A stretch of DNA of 64,000 nucleotides from Flavobacteriales bacterium (GCA_016719225.1 JADKAN010000002.1:744001-808000); one strand, 5' to 3'; shown: positions 53,103 to 62,758, counted from the stretch's first letter. Notes: a model not told the origin generated them from the sequence alone. Numbers and translations are program-made.

Positions 53103-55474
53103 TGGACGATATGCAAACGGCCAAGCGTAATGGTATCGCCGGTCGCTGGTAAGATGTTGAGCAGAGCCATTTGGGCGGTGATCTTGGAAACATCCAGATG
53201 GGTCTGCGCTCCAGTTCCACGATAGGAGGCCAAGGGGTGGCCCTGCATGTCGATCAGAATGATGGTGTATGCTCCGGCCGCAAGATCAGCGGGTGGGAAA
53301 ACGGAAACGGAAGAATTAGCGGGATCAGGGAAATAACGCCAGCCGTGTCCATCCTTCCGGCTTTCAGCGATCCCGACCGCGCCAGAGCGCCATGCTATGG
53401 CGTAGTCGCCTAAAACCAGTCCCGGCATGTCCAAACGTGCGTAATTGTCAGTGGCGCTGCCGATAGTGTTGACCGTTGCCGACCGCACACTCCACGCAAC
53501 AGCTGCGTTGGGACGGTAAAGCACAACAAGACTGTCCTCATTGAACGCGGTCCCGCCCGCAGCTTGTGTAAGTCCGGTATCGAAAGCAGAGAGCTGGCCA
53601 TCCCTGCCGTCAACGGTGAACTTCAACCCGTTGGCCTGGCCGATGGGGAGTTGGCCTTCCACGCGCCACCACCGGTCGGGCGAAACGGTGTAGCCGGCAA
53701 GTTCGTCCGCGGGAGTCCAGAATTCTTCCACACGCAACGGGAACGGTACGGAGGAAGCGGAGGAACTCACGGTGATGTCAGCATTCACAAGCGTTACCTG
53801 TGCATAGGGGCCGATCACACGGTCATCCACGGTAGTGGCCAGTGCGAGGCGCTCATCATCGTTCAAGCGGATCGCAGTGGGCACGAAAGGGCAGCTCACC
53901 GTGACAATGGATGCCGCACCACCGAGGTCGCGGACTGAACGCGCGGTATCACCGTTCGGACCCAAACAGGTCACGGAAACAGGCACGTTGTGGAACAGTG
54001 CCGCTCCACCTCGGGTTTTCTGGCGGACATATACTGTCGCGTCATAAGCACCACCGTTCTGCGCCACACTGAAGGAGTCGACCATGAATGCGGCACCACC
54101 GGGCTGGAAGATCCAATCGTTGAAGAAGTCCGTCATATCCTTTCCCGTAGCGGCTGTAAGTGCATCGCGCAGTTGTTCGCTGCTAATGGCGCTGAAGGCA
54201 TGGTCAGCAAGTACGGTCTTAAAGCTCGCGCTGAAGAGGCTGTCACCCAGGTAGCCGCGTAATGTGCGCACCACATCCGCGCCCTTGGCATAGGAGTGTG
54301 AACCGTAGGTGATCGTTTCCGGGATGTCGTTGAGCGCGAACCAACCGCCATCACGCAGGTGCGTCGTGCCCGTTACCAAGTGGTGATTCATGCGCGTTCC
54401 GGAGATGTAACTGTCCTCGCCGTGCAGGTCCTCTACGAACAACCGCGCGCAGAAGTCAGCGAAGCCTTCGTTGATGTACATCTCTTCGGGGCGGGCGCAG
54501 GTTATGAGATCCCCGAACCAATGGTGCGAAAGTTCGTGCGCTATGAGGTCCTCGTTGCCCAACGTGCCATCCGCTGCAAAATCGGGGTAGCAGATGTTGG
54601 TGGCATGCTCCATGGCACCGGCGGAGGTAAGCACGTAGCCGACCCGGTTCCAGCGGTACGGGCCGAACCAGCGTTCAAACGTGTTGAACGCATCCTGCAA
54701 TGTGGCGAAGGAAGCGCGCATGTCGGTGGTGTCATTGGGCAGGGCCGCAAGGATCACCGGGATGGTGTCGCCTCCCAAACTCGGGAAGGCGTCATGCAGC
54801 AGGGCATAATTGCCAGCGGCCACGGAGGCGAGGTAGGAGGGGATGGGTTCATCCAGGCGCCAATGTGTGATGCGTTCACCGCCACCAAGGTCCTGTGTTC
54901 CGATCAAGGCGCCGTTGGCCAGCACAGTGCGGTTGCCCGTGGTGCGTACCAGGAATTCGAAGGGGCAGCGTTCCACAAAGTTGTCGAAACAGGGGAACCA
55001 GGCGCGCCCATAGGAATGCGGTACGGCATCGAAGGCCACCCCCAAGTTGTATTGGTAATTATTCAACGTGTAGAACCCGCCGAAGCCGCTCGGGTCGGTA
55101 AGCGGGTTACCGTGATAGAAGATGGAGGCAACCAGGGTATCACCGGTGCCATAAGTCCCGCCAAGATCTACGAGCAACACTTCATCTTGTTGGGTGAAAC
55201 TTCGGGAGGACCCGTTCACCAGCACTGAATCCGCAGGCAGCAACAGGTCCAAGGGTAACTGTGTCAAGCCTTCCACTTTGGGGTGAAGAAGGATGTCGGC
55301 CTGGCCTGCGATAATTCCCGAGAAGGTGTTGGAAAGGTCAAGTTGCAAAGTGGTCTTCAAAAGATCAATGCTATCACTGCGCGTGGCACTCCCCACGGAT
55401 GAGTTCTGCGCGAGGGCCGCTTGGAAAGAAAGGGCCGTGAGCACGGCTAAGAGGTGGATCCGCATCTTATGCAT
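53099..55474 (-). CDS. M1-family zinc metallopeptidase, secreted, divergent T9SS-like C-terminus
   Basis: 791 aa. Signal peptide ends near AALAQ; starts at 55474 or 55465 are both possible. An aminopeptidase N-type beta-domain is followed by the catalytic domain with the zinc site HELSHHW (His313, His317) and the third ligand Glu336 in YINEGFADF. The exopeptidase motif GxMEN is altered: the segment reads SAGAMEHATN (Asn to His). The last ~80 residues resemble a T9SS sorting domain in the first strands (YFPDPANSSVSVF, IILIDMQGHPL) but lack the usual GxYxLRV. It would trim peptides outside the cell or in the periplasm. A -7-like TACCTTCG lies at 55510-55517 on the minus strand. Confidence 0.9.
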   Translation of the reverse strand: MHKMRIHLLAVLTALSFQAALAQNSSVGSATRSDSIDLLKTTLQLDLSNTFSGIIAGQADILLHPKVEGLTQLPLDLLLPADSVLVNGSSRSFTQQDEVLLVDLGGTYGTGDTLVASIFYHGNPLTDPSGFGGFYTLNNYQYNLGVAFDAVPHSYGRAWFPCFDNFVERCPFEFLVRTTGNRTVLANGALIGTQDLGGGERITHWRLDEPIPSYLASVAAGNYALLHDAFPSLGGDTIPVILAALPNDTTDMRASFATLQDAFNTFERWFGPYRWNRVGYVLTSAGAMEHATNICYPDFAADGTLGNEDLIAHELSHHWFGDLITCARPEEMYINEGFADFCARLFVEDLHGEDSYISGTRMNHHLVTGTTHLRDGGWFALNDIPETITYGSHSYAKGADVVRTLRGYLGDSLFSASFKTVLADHAFSAISSEQLRDALTAATGKDMTDFFNDWIFQPGGAAFMVDSFSVAQNGGAYDATVYVRQKTRGGAALFHNVPVSVTCLGPNGDTARSVRDLGGAASIVTVSCPFVPTAIRLNDDERLALATTVDDRVIGPYAQVTLVNADITVSSSASSVPFPLRVEEFWTPADELAGYTVSPDRWWRVEGQLPIGQANGLKFTVDGRDGQLSAFDTGLTQAAGGTAFNEDSLVVLYRPNAAVAWSVRSATVNTIGSATDNYARLDMPGLVLGDYAIAWRSGAVGIAESRKDGHGWRYFPDPANSSVSVFPPADLAAGAYTIILIDMQGHPLASYRGTGAQTHLDVSKITAQMALLNILPATGDTITLGRLHIVH

Positions 55475-55578
55475 TCATGTTACGCCGTTGTATTCCGCGG
55501 GCGACGCGGCGAAGGTATCCAGCGGTGCCAGCACGAGCCACGTTCCCCGAACTGGTGTCAGTTGGCAATCCAAGGTTC

Positions 55579-55586
55579 TATCTTTG
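55579..55586 (+). promoter_or_regulatory. -7 box of the helical-repeat gene
   Basis: TATCTTTG, full TAnnTTTG match, 32 bases before ATG 55619. Confidence 0.5.
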
Positions 55587-55618
55587 GTGGGTGCAGTTGC
55601 TGCACCTTTCCATCGCTC

Positions 55619-57157
55619 ATGAAGCCAAGTCCGGAGTTGTACGACCTGATCCATTCCTTGACGAAGTCCGAGAAGCGCTTCTTCAAGTTGCACTCTGCGC
55701 TACAAAGCGGGGAGAAGAACTACCTCCGGCTGTTCGATGCGATCCATGCCCAGGAAGCAGGATACGATGAAGCGGCCTTGAAAAAGCAGTTCGCGAAAGA
55801 GACCTTCATCCAGCACCTGCCGTCGGAGAAGAACCACCTGTATAAGTTGGTGCTGAAAGCATTGCGGGCGTACCATGCCGAATCCAGCGTGAGCGGACAG
55901 TTGAAACAACAGGTCAGCAACATCGAGATCCTCTACAATAAGTCGCTTTACGAGGAGGCCTCCAAAGTGTTGGTCCGTGCGAAGAAGGTGGCGAAGGAAA
56001 ACGAGCGCTACTACCTCTGGTTCGAGCTATTGAGCTGGGAAAAGATGTTGTTGGAGGAGGCTTACCAAAGCGGCAATTTCAGCAACGATGTGGGCGGGTT
56101 GATCGAAGAGGAGGACATGGTCCTGTCCAAACTGCGGAACCTGGCTGCTTACCATATCCTGTATGCGAAGATCAATTACGTGTTCCGCAGTGGCGGATAT
56201 GTGCGTACGCCGGAGGAGCACGCCATCGTGGAGGAGATCAGCGATCACCCGTTGATCAAAGGGAAGAACACCGCATTAAGCGATCGCGCCGCAAGCATTT
56301 GCCTTTACACACAGGGTTTCTGCTTCTGGGCGCGCCGGGATTGGGACACGAGTTACGCGAAGTTCAAGCGGGCCAAGGAGATCTTGGACAACCGCCCGTT
56401 ACTACGCATGGACCTGCCTAAGCGATACGTCCGTACCTGCTACTATATCGTGCAGTGCGAGATCGAGCTGCGCGAGTATGCGGACGCTCAGGACAATATC
56501 AACCACTTGCGTTCCCTCGCAAGTGAACCAGGTTTCAATGATGTGGACATCAAGCAGCAGATCTTCAACAGCAGTTGGCTGGGCGAAATGCGCTTACTGG
56601 ACCGCAAGGGGGAATACGAGGCGGCCATCGCCGTGGAAAAGACCATCATGCAACAGATGGGACGCATGCAGCGCGAATACGAGCTGGAGTTCCGCTTTCT
56701 CTTGTCGACCGCCCATTTCGGGGCCGGTGATCTTAGCCGGTCTTTGCACTGGTTGAACAGGCTGCTCAACGATCCGGAACCCACATTGCGCCAGGACCTC
56801 TTCACTTATGCCAAGCTGTTCAACCTCGTGGTCCATTATGAAATGGGCAACAATGAGTTGGTGGAATACATTTCGCGCAGCACCAAACGCTTTTTAACCA
56901 AGCGCAGCCGGGCTTACGGCGTGGAGGCGGCGTTGGTGGAGCATGTACGAAAATTGGCGAAGGCCTCGGCTTCGGAAGCCAAACGGGAGCTCTTCCTCTC
57001 CCTTCAGGCTAAACTGAACGAATTGATGAAGGATCCCGACGAAAGCACGGTGCTGAAGTATTTCGACATCTGCGCATGGGTGCGTTCCAAGGTTCAAGGT
57101 GTATCGATGGCAGAGGCAGTGAGCATGGGCGCTGCTAAAATGCGTCCTGCGAAATAG
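55619..57157 (+). CDS. Uncharacterised all-helical (TPR-like) protein
   Basis: 512 aa from ATG 55619 (MKPSPELYDLIHSLTKSEKRFF); the longer open frame upstream runs through the promoter. The whole protein is predicted helical, with paired-helix repeats such as YNKSLYEEASKVLVRAKKVAKENERYYLW, FCFWARRDWDTSYAKFKRAKEIL and LELREYADAQDNINHLR, resembling tetratricopeptide-type solenoids. No signal peptide, so cytoplasmic. No enzymatic motif. The N-terminal LTKSEKRFFKLH segment is distinctive and I recall it from other Bacteroidota proteins of unknown role. Confidence 0.75.
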   Translation: MKPSPELYDLIHSLTKSEKRFFKLHSALQSGEKNYLRLFDAIHAQEAGYDEAALKKQFAKETFIQHLPSEKNHLYKLVLKALRAYHAESSVSGQLKQQVSNIEILYNKSLYEEASKVLVRAKKVAKENERYYLWFELLSWEKMLLEEAYQSGNFSNDVGGLIEEEDMVLSKLRNLAAYHILYAKINYVFRSGGYVRTPEEHAIVEEISDHPLIKGKNTALSDRAASICLYTQGFCFWARRDWDTSYAKFKRAKEILDNRPLLRMDLPKRYVRTCYYIVQCEIELREYADAQDNINHLRSLASEPGFNDVDIKQQIFNSSWLGEMRLLDRKGEYEAAIAVEKTIMQQMGRMQREYELEFRFLLSTAHFGAGDLSRSLHWLNRLLNDPEPTLRQDLFTYAKLFNLVVHYEMGNNELVEYISRSTKRFLTKRSRAYGVEAALVEHVRKLAKASASEAKRELFLSLQAKLNELMKDPDESTVLKYFDICAWVRSKVQGVSMAEAVSMGAAKMRPAK

Positions 57158-57190
57158 GCTGACGGCCAGGGTTGCCACGATCGCTTTCCG

Positions 57191-57214
57191 ATCCGCCTCT
57201 CCACCGGATTTTTC
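57191..57214 (+). terminator. Possible weak terminator after the helical-repeat gene
   Basis: Stem ATCCG / CGGAT with a 10-base loop, followed by TTTTTC. Short stem, so only tentative. Confidence 0.35.
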
Positions 57215-57222
57215 GCTGATGG

Positions 57223-59139
57223 TCAATACAGGCTTGGAAGCATGTCCCGTTTTTCCACCACCTTGAATTCGGTGCGTCGGTTAGCCTGGTGTTGCACCTC
57301 CGTGCAGGGCACATTGTTCACACAACCGTTCACAGGAATGGTTTCCCCGTACCCTTTTGCGGTGATATGATCCGGGTCAACACCATGCCGCACCAAATAG
57401 TCCACTGCGCTTTTCGCCCTTGCATCGCTGAGCACCAGGTTGTAGGTATCGCCGCCACGGCTGTCCGTATGCGAGCCCAGCTCGAAGTAGAACTTGGGAT
57501 TGTCCGTGAAGATCACCGCCACTTTGTCCAATTCAACGGCAGCGTCCGGTCGGATGTCCCACTTGTCATAATCGTAAAAAATGTCCGCAACGATAATAGG
57601 CTGCGCCATGGGTATGGGTTCCATTTGGATATTGGCCTGCACGGTGGTGCTCAGCCCCAGTCCTTTGGTGCTCAATGGCCTGCTTTGGCTCAGCATGCCT
57701 TCACGATCGGCCATCAATCGGTGATCGGTATTCGGTGCCATTGCGATATGGAACCGGCCATCGGCTCCTGAAGTAAAGGTGGTGTCCGTGCCTTTATCCA
57801 GGTCATGCATGGTAAGCAATACACCGGGCAGCGGCTCACCCGTGCGGGCATTGGTCACTTTTCCTTCGGCGAAGAACAACGGGGGTTGCACTTTCAGCGA
57901 ATAGAGCTGGTCGGTGCCACTGCGCGAGCTGCTGAAGTATCCGCTGGTACTGGTGCTGTCCAGCCAAAGGCCGAGATCATCCCGGGTGGTGTTCACGGGA
58001 TAGCCCATATTCTGTGGCTCGCTCCACCACGGACCTTCCAGATGGGTCTCAAAGATGTCCAGACCGCCCATGTTCGTGTGCCCGGTGCTGGAGAAATAGA
58101 GCGAATTACCCACGGTGGTGGGGAACATCTCATCACCGGCGGTGTTGATGGTGGGGCCCATGTTCACTGGAGGTTCCCAGCCTATACCGTTATTCCTCGA
58201 TCGCCAAAGGTCCTTGCCACCAAGTCCGCCTGGCATGTCACTGGTGAAATACAGAGTTTTGCCGTCCGGCGAAAGTGCGGGCTGCCCAACGGAATAGGAG
58301 TCATTGTTATAGGCAAAGGGCTGTGCTTCGTCCCAATCGCCGTTCGCCTGCAGTTGGGCGCGGTACAAATTCAGGTTGCTGATGTGCAGCTGATCCTTCA
58401 CCAATTTAGTTCCGTTGGAATTGCTTCGTGTGAACCAAAGCGATCTTCCGTCAGGTGATATCGCAGCGGGGCCTTCGTGATAAGGTCCGTTCACCGTTCC
58501 TTGCACAGGGGTCCATTTCCCAAGATCGCCTCCTGGAAGTAGGGCGGCGAAGTAGAGGTCCAGGAAGGCCAAGCCATTCCACGGGTCGAGGTCGTTCCCA
58601 TTGGCCGGTGTCGCGGCAGTGAACATCAAACCCGTTCTGTAGGGGGCGGGGGAAAATGCCGTGGCCAATCCCGGTAGCAGGAGTGGCGAAACCGCATACC
58701 GCGAGCTGTCGGAATAAAATGACCGGTAGCCTTGGCAGGAACCGATAAGGTCCACGGCAACCTTCCTTTCAGGCAGATCCGGTACAGAGCGTACTAAAAG
58801 CTGTTCAGCGTTCAGGAAATCGCCCAAGCCCATCAGGAGCCTGCCATATTGGTAGGCCGCATCGCCAGCAAGTGGCTCCAAAGCTTCGGCTTCCTGATAA
58901 TGGGTAGCTGCCGCATCAAGCAAATTCTGCTTCCGTGCCGCTTCCGCCGCGCCTAGAGAAGCATGCCGGTCAGGTCCATGTGCTAACACCCGTTCATAGA
59001 ACGACTGGGCATCCGCATAGGCGAGCACGGCCATTTTGTGATCAGCTTGCTGTATAAGCCGCTGGGGTCCGCACGCGGAAAGGACGGAAAACAGAAGGAG
59101 CAACGGGAACGATCGGAGCGGGAGTTTCCGCATGTGCAT
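57223..59139 (-). CDS. PorE-like T9SS-associated OmpA-family lipoprotein
   Basis: 638 aa. Lipoprotein signal with lipobox LSAC. Domain order follows PorE: TPR-like repeats (~30-130), a PD40/WD40-type beta-propeller (repeats such as AISPDGRSLWFTRS, ALSPDGKTLYFTSD, MFPTTVGNSLYFSS), a carboxypeptidase regulatory-like domain (GKVTNARTGEPLPGVLLTM) and a C-terminal OmpA domain with peptidoglycan-binding residues (GSHTDSRGGDTYNLVLSDARAKSAVDYL). In T9SS systems PorE links the outer-membrane complex to peptidoglycan. Generic OmpA lipoproteins of this shape also exist outside T9SS, so the assignment is by architecture. ATG 59139 or 59133 could start it. Confidence 0.82.
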   Translation of the reverse strand: MHMRKLPLRSFPLLLLFSVLSACGPQRLIQQADHKMAVLAYADAQSFYERVLAHGPDRHASLGAAEAARKQNLLDAAATHYQEAEALEPLAGDAAYQYGRLLMGLGDFLNAEQLLVRSVPDLPERKVAVDLIGSCQGYRSFYSDSSRYAVSPLLLPGLATAFSPAPYRTGLMFTAATPANGNDLDPWNGLAFLDLYFAALLPGGDLGKWTPVQGTVNGPYHEGPAAISPDGRSLWFTRSNSNGTKLVKDQLHISNLNLYRAQLQANGDWDEAQPFAYNNDSYSVGQPALSPDGKTLYFTSDMPGGLGGKDLWRSRNNGIGWEPPVNMGPTINTAGDEMFPTTVGNSLYFSSTGHTNMGGLDIFETHLEGPWWSEPQNMGYPVNTTRDDLGLWLDSTSTSGYFSSSRSGTDQLYSLKVQPPLFFAEGKVTNARTGEPLPGVLLTMHDLDKGTDTTFTSGADGRFHIAMAPNTDHRLMADREGMLSQSRPLSTKGLGLSTTVQANIQMEPIPMAQPIIVADIFYDYDKWDIRPDAAVELDKVAVIFTDNPKFYFELGSHTDSRGGDTYNLVLSDARAKSAVDYLVRHGVDPDHITAKGYGETIPVNGCVNNVPCTEVQHQANRRTEFKVVEKRDMLPSLY

Positions 59140-59268
59140 TTGAAGTCGGGTAGGCGGTGACCACCCTATGTGAGAGCAATCTACGCCTTCATGGAAAATC
59201 GGGCAAATCTTGAATCCTGCCGCCCGTTCCGAACGGTTGTTCTCCGATCGCCTTCAAGGGTCGAACGT

Positions 59269-60003
59269 TCAATTCCGCTGCCGCATGGTTTCATGCAATG
59301 CTATTCCGGCAGCCACACTCACGTTAAGGGAACCTATGGATCCGGCCATGGGTATCCGGGCCAACGCATCGGCAATGCGGAGCACGGGTTCGGAGATGCC
59401 GGTGTCCTCAGCCCCCATCACCAGTACCAAAGGGCCTCGGAGATCCGTGCCGGTCAGTTCGGTATCGGCCTTTTCCGTTACGGCCACCACGCGCAAGCCA
59501 CTTGCACGCGCACGCTTCAGCGCTTCAAGAAAGTCATCCACGCGGCACACCGGCTTCCGCAAAAGTGCGCCGGCGCTTGTTTTTACGGCATCGCTGCCGA
59601 GGCGTGCCGTGTTGGTCTTGGGCACCAGCATGGCGTGTGCGCCGAAGCATTCCGCGCTACGGGCGATAGCGCCAACGTTACGCACGTCCGTAACACCATC
59701 CAAGGCCACGATCAGCGGGTCTTCCCCTTTGTCGAAAGCTTGGGCCAGTACACCGTCGAGGTCCTGCATGGCCACCTGACTGATGAAGGCCGCAACGCCT
59801 TGGTGCTCGGTGGTCGTGAGGCGGTCCAATTTGTCGGCGGGCACGGGCTGCCATGGCACTCCCTGTTCGCGCGCAAGGTTCTTGATGTCGCGGATGCCGT
59901 CCCCACCCGCGTCGCGGCGAATCAATAGCTTCTCCACGTGCAGGTCGCTCCTCAGCGCTTCCAACACCGGGTGTACCCCGCAGATCAGTTCGTCTTTTTT
60001 CAT
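59269..60003 (-). CDS. rlmB: 23S rRNA (guanosine-2'-O-)-methyltransferase RlmB-type
   Basis: 244 aa from ATG 60003 (MKKDELICGVHPVLEAL). The N-terminal L30e-like substrate-binding domain (CGVHPVLEALR) is followed by the SPOUT domain with motif 1 RNVGAIARSAECFG, motif 2 LVLVMGAEDTGIS and motif 3 IPMAGSIGSLNVSVAAGIAL. In E. coli this enzyme methylates G2251 in the P-loop of 23S rRNA. The related tRNA enzyme TrmH is shorter. Part of a minus-strand run but with gaps of 155 and 129 bases to its neighbours. Confidence 0.9.
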   Translation of the reverse strand: MKKDELICGVHPVLEALRSDLHVEKLLIRRDAGGDGIRDIKNLAREQGVPWQPVPADKLDRLTTTEHQGVAAFISQVAMQDLDGVLAQAFDKGEDPLIVALDGVTDVRNVGAIARSAECFGAHAMLVPKTNTARLGSDAVKTSAGALLRKPVCRVDDFLEALKRARASGLRVVAVTEKADTELTGTDLRGPLVLVMGAEDTGISEPVLRIADALARIPMAGSIGSLNVSVAAGIALHETMRQRN

Positions 60004-60158
60004 GGTTGTGAAATTCGACCTCATAGGCTGACGGTGCGGTAGTCAGACATGAAGAGAACCAGGATCTTGTCTATTATCATGTTGCCTCTGTGGTTGATCA
60101 TTGTCGCCCGCATTACTCCGCGCCTCTATGGCGACCATCTTCCTCATTCCCTGGATCC

Positions 60159-61442
60159 TCAATTCTGCAGGATCCTGCCATTCCGCCAGCTTTCAACATT
60201 GCGGTACCAAGCACTCTTTAATCCTTGGTTGCGCAACAGCACCAATTCATTATCGCAAAAGGGTCCGGGCTTGCGCACGAATTCGAAGACCAGGCTCATC
60301 AGGTTGGTCTCTTCCCCATACGTCCATGTTTCGGTGTTCCCATCCGACCCTCGGCGGATGCTGGTGGGCGTCCCGAATATGATGTGTACGAGGCCGCGGT
60401 CGGTTTTCCAACCTTCCATGCAGGAGGTGAAATGACGGTTGGCGGTTTCCACCCGACCGTAATATCCGGCGATGGCTTCCCGCGCTCTATCCCGGCTGCC
60501 GGCCGCGTTCACCCAGAATTTCTCCACTTCCTTTCGCTGATCCTTGGCGGTGGAAATGGCGTCCCATTCCTTCAAGCTGGTGATGTAGCGCAACGGCCCG
60601 GCCATGTCCGCTGCGGACGCTACGAGCGGATAACTGCCATCGGCGATGAAGAGTGTATAACCCTCCATACTGCTGGTGTCCGGGCGGAAGTGATAGTAAC
60701 CCGAACTTCCCGTTCGCAGAGCGAAGGTGCCATCGGTATCTACGTGAACGAAGAAGGTACTGTCGGGTGTGGTACCCAGCGCTACGGAAGGCACTTCGGC
60801 GAACACCGGTGCGGGCAGTTTCTGGGAAGCGGGATAATGTGCAGCGAAAAGTGCTTGACCGGCAAATTGATCGGCACGGACGTGCGCCATTGCGCCCGGT
60901 TGAACACGGTCGTCGAAATACGGGAGTCCATTGGCTGCGGTCCGCATGAATTCGTCGCGATGCGTCGCCATGCCGCGTTCCACACGTGCCAACACGGTGC
61001 TTTGGGCATCGCGGTTCAGATCGTGCGCGGTGATGCGGAGCAGGTAGGGCTGGTCACCAGCGACATTCACGACCATGCTGCCGATCAGTTCACGATCTTC
61101 TGTTTGGTCAGCGCGCTGGTCCTTCACCAAAGTGCTCGCACTGTCCAACAGATCGCCTTTGCCGGTGGCGGGCCAGGCTTCGTAGTGCATCATCACGCGG
61201 GCATGGTAGGGCCCGCCGCCACCGGTGCCTTTGTACAACAGGTCGGCCGTGCGCAGCTTGAAGTAGAGCGTGGTACGCATAGCAGCGGGCTCGTAAACGC
61301 GCGCATCCAAGCGGATCGCGGCGGCGCCTTTACCGTAGAGGTAGGCCAGGTTGTCACCGGCGGCGACGGGCACGTACGTACTGCAACCGGCAGACGCTAT
61401 GAACATCGCGGCCGCGTAGACTTTCAGGAGCGGGATCTTCAT
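60159..61442 (-). CDS. GWxTD domain-containing lipoprotein
   Basis: 427 aa. Lipoprotein signal with ASAGC. The central region is beta-rich, and the C-terminal part has the name-giving GWKTD (SCMEGWKTDRGLVHIIFGTP), a domain common in Bacteroidota with unknown function. A helical segment before it (AKDQRKEVEKFWVNAAGSRDRAREAI) is also typical. Its ATG overlaps the rmuC stop by four bases (ATGA), so the two are translated together. Envelope location is inferred. Confidence 0.88.
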   Translation of the reverse strand: MKIPLLKVYAAAMFIASAGCSTYVPVAAGDNLAYLYGKGAAAIRLDARVYEPAAMRTTLYFKLRTADLLYKGTGGGGPYHARVMMHYEAWPATGKGDLLDSASTLVKDQRADQTEDRELIGSMVVNVAGDQPYLLRITAHDLNRDAQSTVLARVERGMATHRDEFMRTAANGLPYFDDRVQPGAMAHVRADQFAGQALFAAHYPASQKLPAPVFAEVPSVALGTTPDSTFFVHVDTDGTFALRTGSSGYYHFRPDTSSMEGYTLFIADGSYPLVASAADMAGPLRYITSLKEWDAISTAKDQRKEVEKFWVNAAGSRDRAREAIAGYYGRVETANRHFTSCMEGWKTDRGLVHIIFGTPTSIRRGSDGNTETWTYGEETNLMSLVFEFVRKPGPFCDNELVLLRNQGLKSAWYRNVESWRNGRILQN

Positions 61443-62758
61443 GCGTCCTGGTCTTCTTCAAGGGAGCGTTCGAGCAACTTGGGATGGATCGCCTTGTTGG
61501 TCTTAGCGCCCAGATCTTTCAGCATTTCCACTTGGCGAACGAGGTTTCCGGGACCTTCGGAAAGTTTGTTCAAGGCCTTCTCGTAGCTGTCCTGTGCGTC
61601 TTTCACATATTTCCCGATGCGGCCAAGGTCCTCTGAGAAACCCACGAATTTTTCGTAGAGCGCACCGGCCCTGCTGGCGATCTCCATGTGGTTCCGCGCG
61701 ATCCGCTCGTTCTTCCAAAGTCCATGGATGGTGCGCAGCGTTGCCATCAGCGTGCTGTGTGTCACCATCACCACCTGCCGGTCGTAAGCTTCTTGGAAGA
61801 TCTCAGGCCGCTCGCGCAATGCCAGTAGGAACGCGGGCTCGATGGGCACGAACAGTAGAACGAAGTCCACGCTTTGCACACCGTAGAGCTTTGTGTAGTC
61901 CTTTTCGCCGAGCCCTTTGGCGTGCGCACGCATGCTTTCCACATGGAGCCGCAGCAAGCGTGTGCGCTCGCCCTCGTCCGTCGTATTGCAGAATTTCTCG
62001 TAATGCACGAGGCTCACCTTGGAGTCGATGATGAGGTGCTTTTCGTCGGGGAGGAATACCACCGCATCCGGGCGCAGGCGAGTGCCGTCGGTCTGTGTGG
62101 AACTTTCCTGCATGCTATACTCTTGGCCTTTCACCAGTCCGGAGTTTTCGAGGATCTTGTCCAAGATCATCTCACCCCAAGCCCCTTGGCTTTGGTGATC
62201 ACCCTTCAGCGCCTTGGTCAGGTTGTCCGCATCCTGGCTCAAGCGTTGGTTCTGTTCCACCAGTTTCGCCACTTCGTTCTTCAGCAGGAAACGTTCCTTC
62301 CCTTCTTTGTCGTAGGCCGTGCGCACCTGCTCCTGGAATTCCTTGATCCTGTCCTTGAAAGGATCAAGTAAGAGCTTTAATGTGCCTTCCTGCCGCTCGG
62401 TGAGCTGTTTGCCCTTTTCCTCCATCAAGCTATTGGCGATCTGCTTGAACTCCTTGGTCATGCGATCGTTCAGCGTTTCCAGCTCGGCTTTTTGCGTGTT
62501 GAGCTTCTCGGCCAGACCGATGTTGCGTTGTTCTTCAGCGGAAAGTGTGCGGTTCAGCTTCACCACTTCTTCCTGCAATTCCGCGAGGCGCCTTTCACGC
62601 TCTGCGATGCGTTGCGACATTTCAGCGCGCTCCTGTTCACGGGCCTGTTGAAGCAGATGCAGCGCCTCGCTGCCCTTGCCGCGTCGCCAAAGCAACACGA
62701 TCACTGCGCCCAGGATCAACCCGGCGAACAGTCCCAAGAACAAGGTGGTCCACTGCAT
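61439..62758 (-). CDS. rmuC: DNA recombination protein RmuC
   Basis: 439 aa. An N-terminal membrane anchor (MQWTTLFLGLFAGLILGAVIVLLWRR), a long coiled coil (~30-150) and the RmuC nuclease-like core: GAWGEMILDKILE, RLRPDAVVFLPDEKHLIIDSKVSL, DFVLLFVPIEPAF. The core belongs to the PD-(D/E)XK-like fold; in E. coli loss reduces inversions at short inverted repeats. Followed by the GWxTD gene with an ATGA overlap. No neighbour suggests a defence role. Confidence 0.93.
   Translation of the reverse strand: MQWTTLFLGLFAGLILGAVIVLLWRRGKGSEALHLLQQAREQERAEMSQRIAERERRLAELQEEVVKLNRTLSAEEQRNIGLAEKLNTQKAELETLNDRMTKEFKQIANSLMEEKGKQLTERQEGTLKLLLDPFKDRIKEFQEQVRTAYDKEGKERFLLKNEVAKLVEQNQRLSQDADNLTKALKGDHQSQGAWGEMILDKILENSGLVKGQEYSMQESSTQTDGTRLRPDAVVFLPDEKHLIIDSKVSLVHYEKFCNTTDEGERTRLLRLHVESMRAHAKGLGEKDYTKLYGVQSVDFVLLFVPIEPAFLLALRERPEIFQEAYDRQVVMVTHSTLMATLRTIHGLWKNERIARNHMEIASRAGALYEKFVGFSEDLGRIGKYVKDAQDSYEKALNKLSEGPGNLVRQVEMLKDLGAKTNKAIHPKLLERSLEEDQDA

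Noticed and set aside
60225..61586. 453-codon plus-strand frame opposite the GWxTD gene
   Set aside because: The minus-strand gene has a lipoprotein signal, the GWKTD motif and coupling to rmuC; the plus frame has none.
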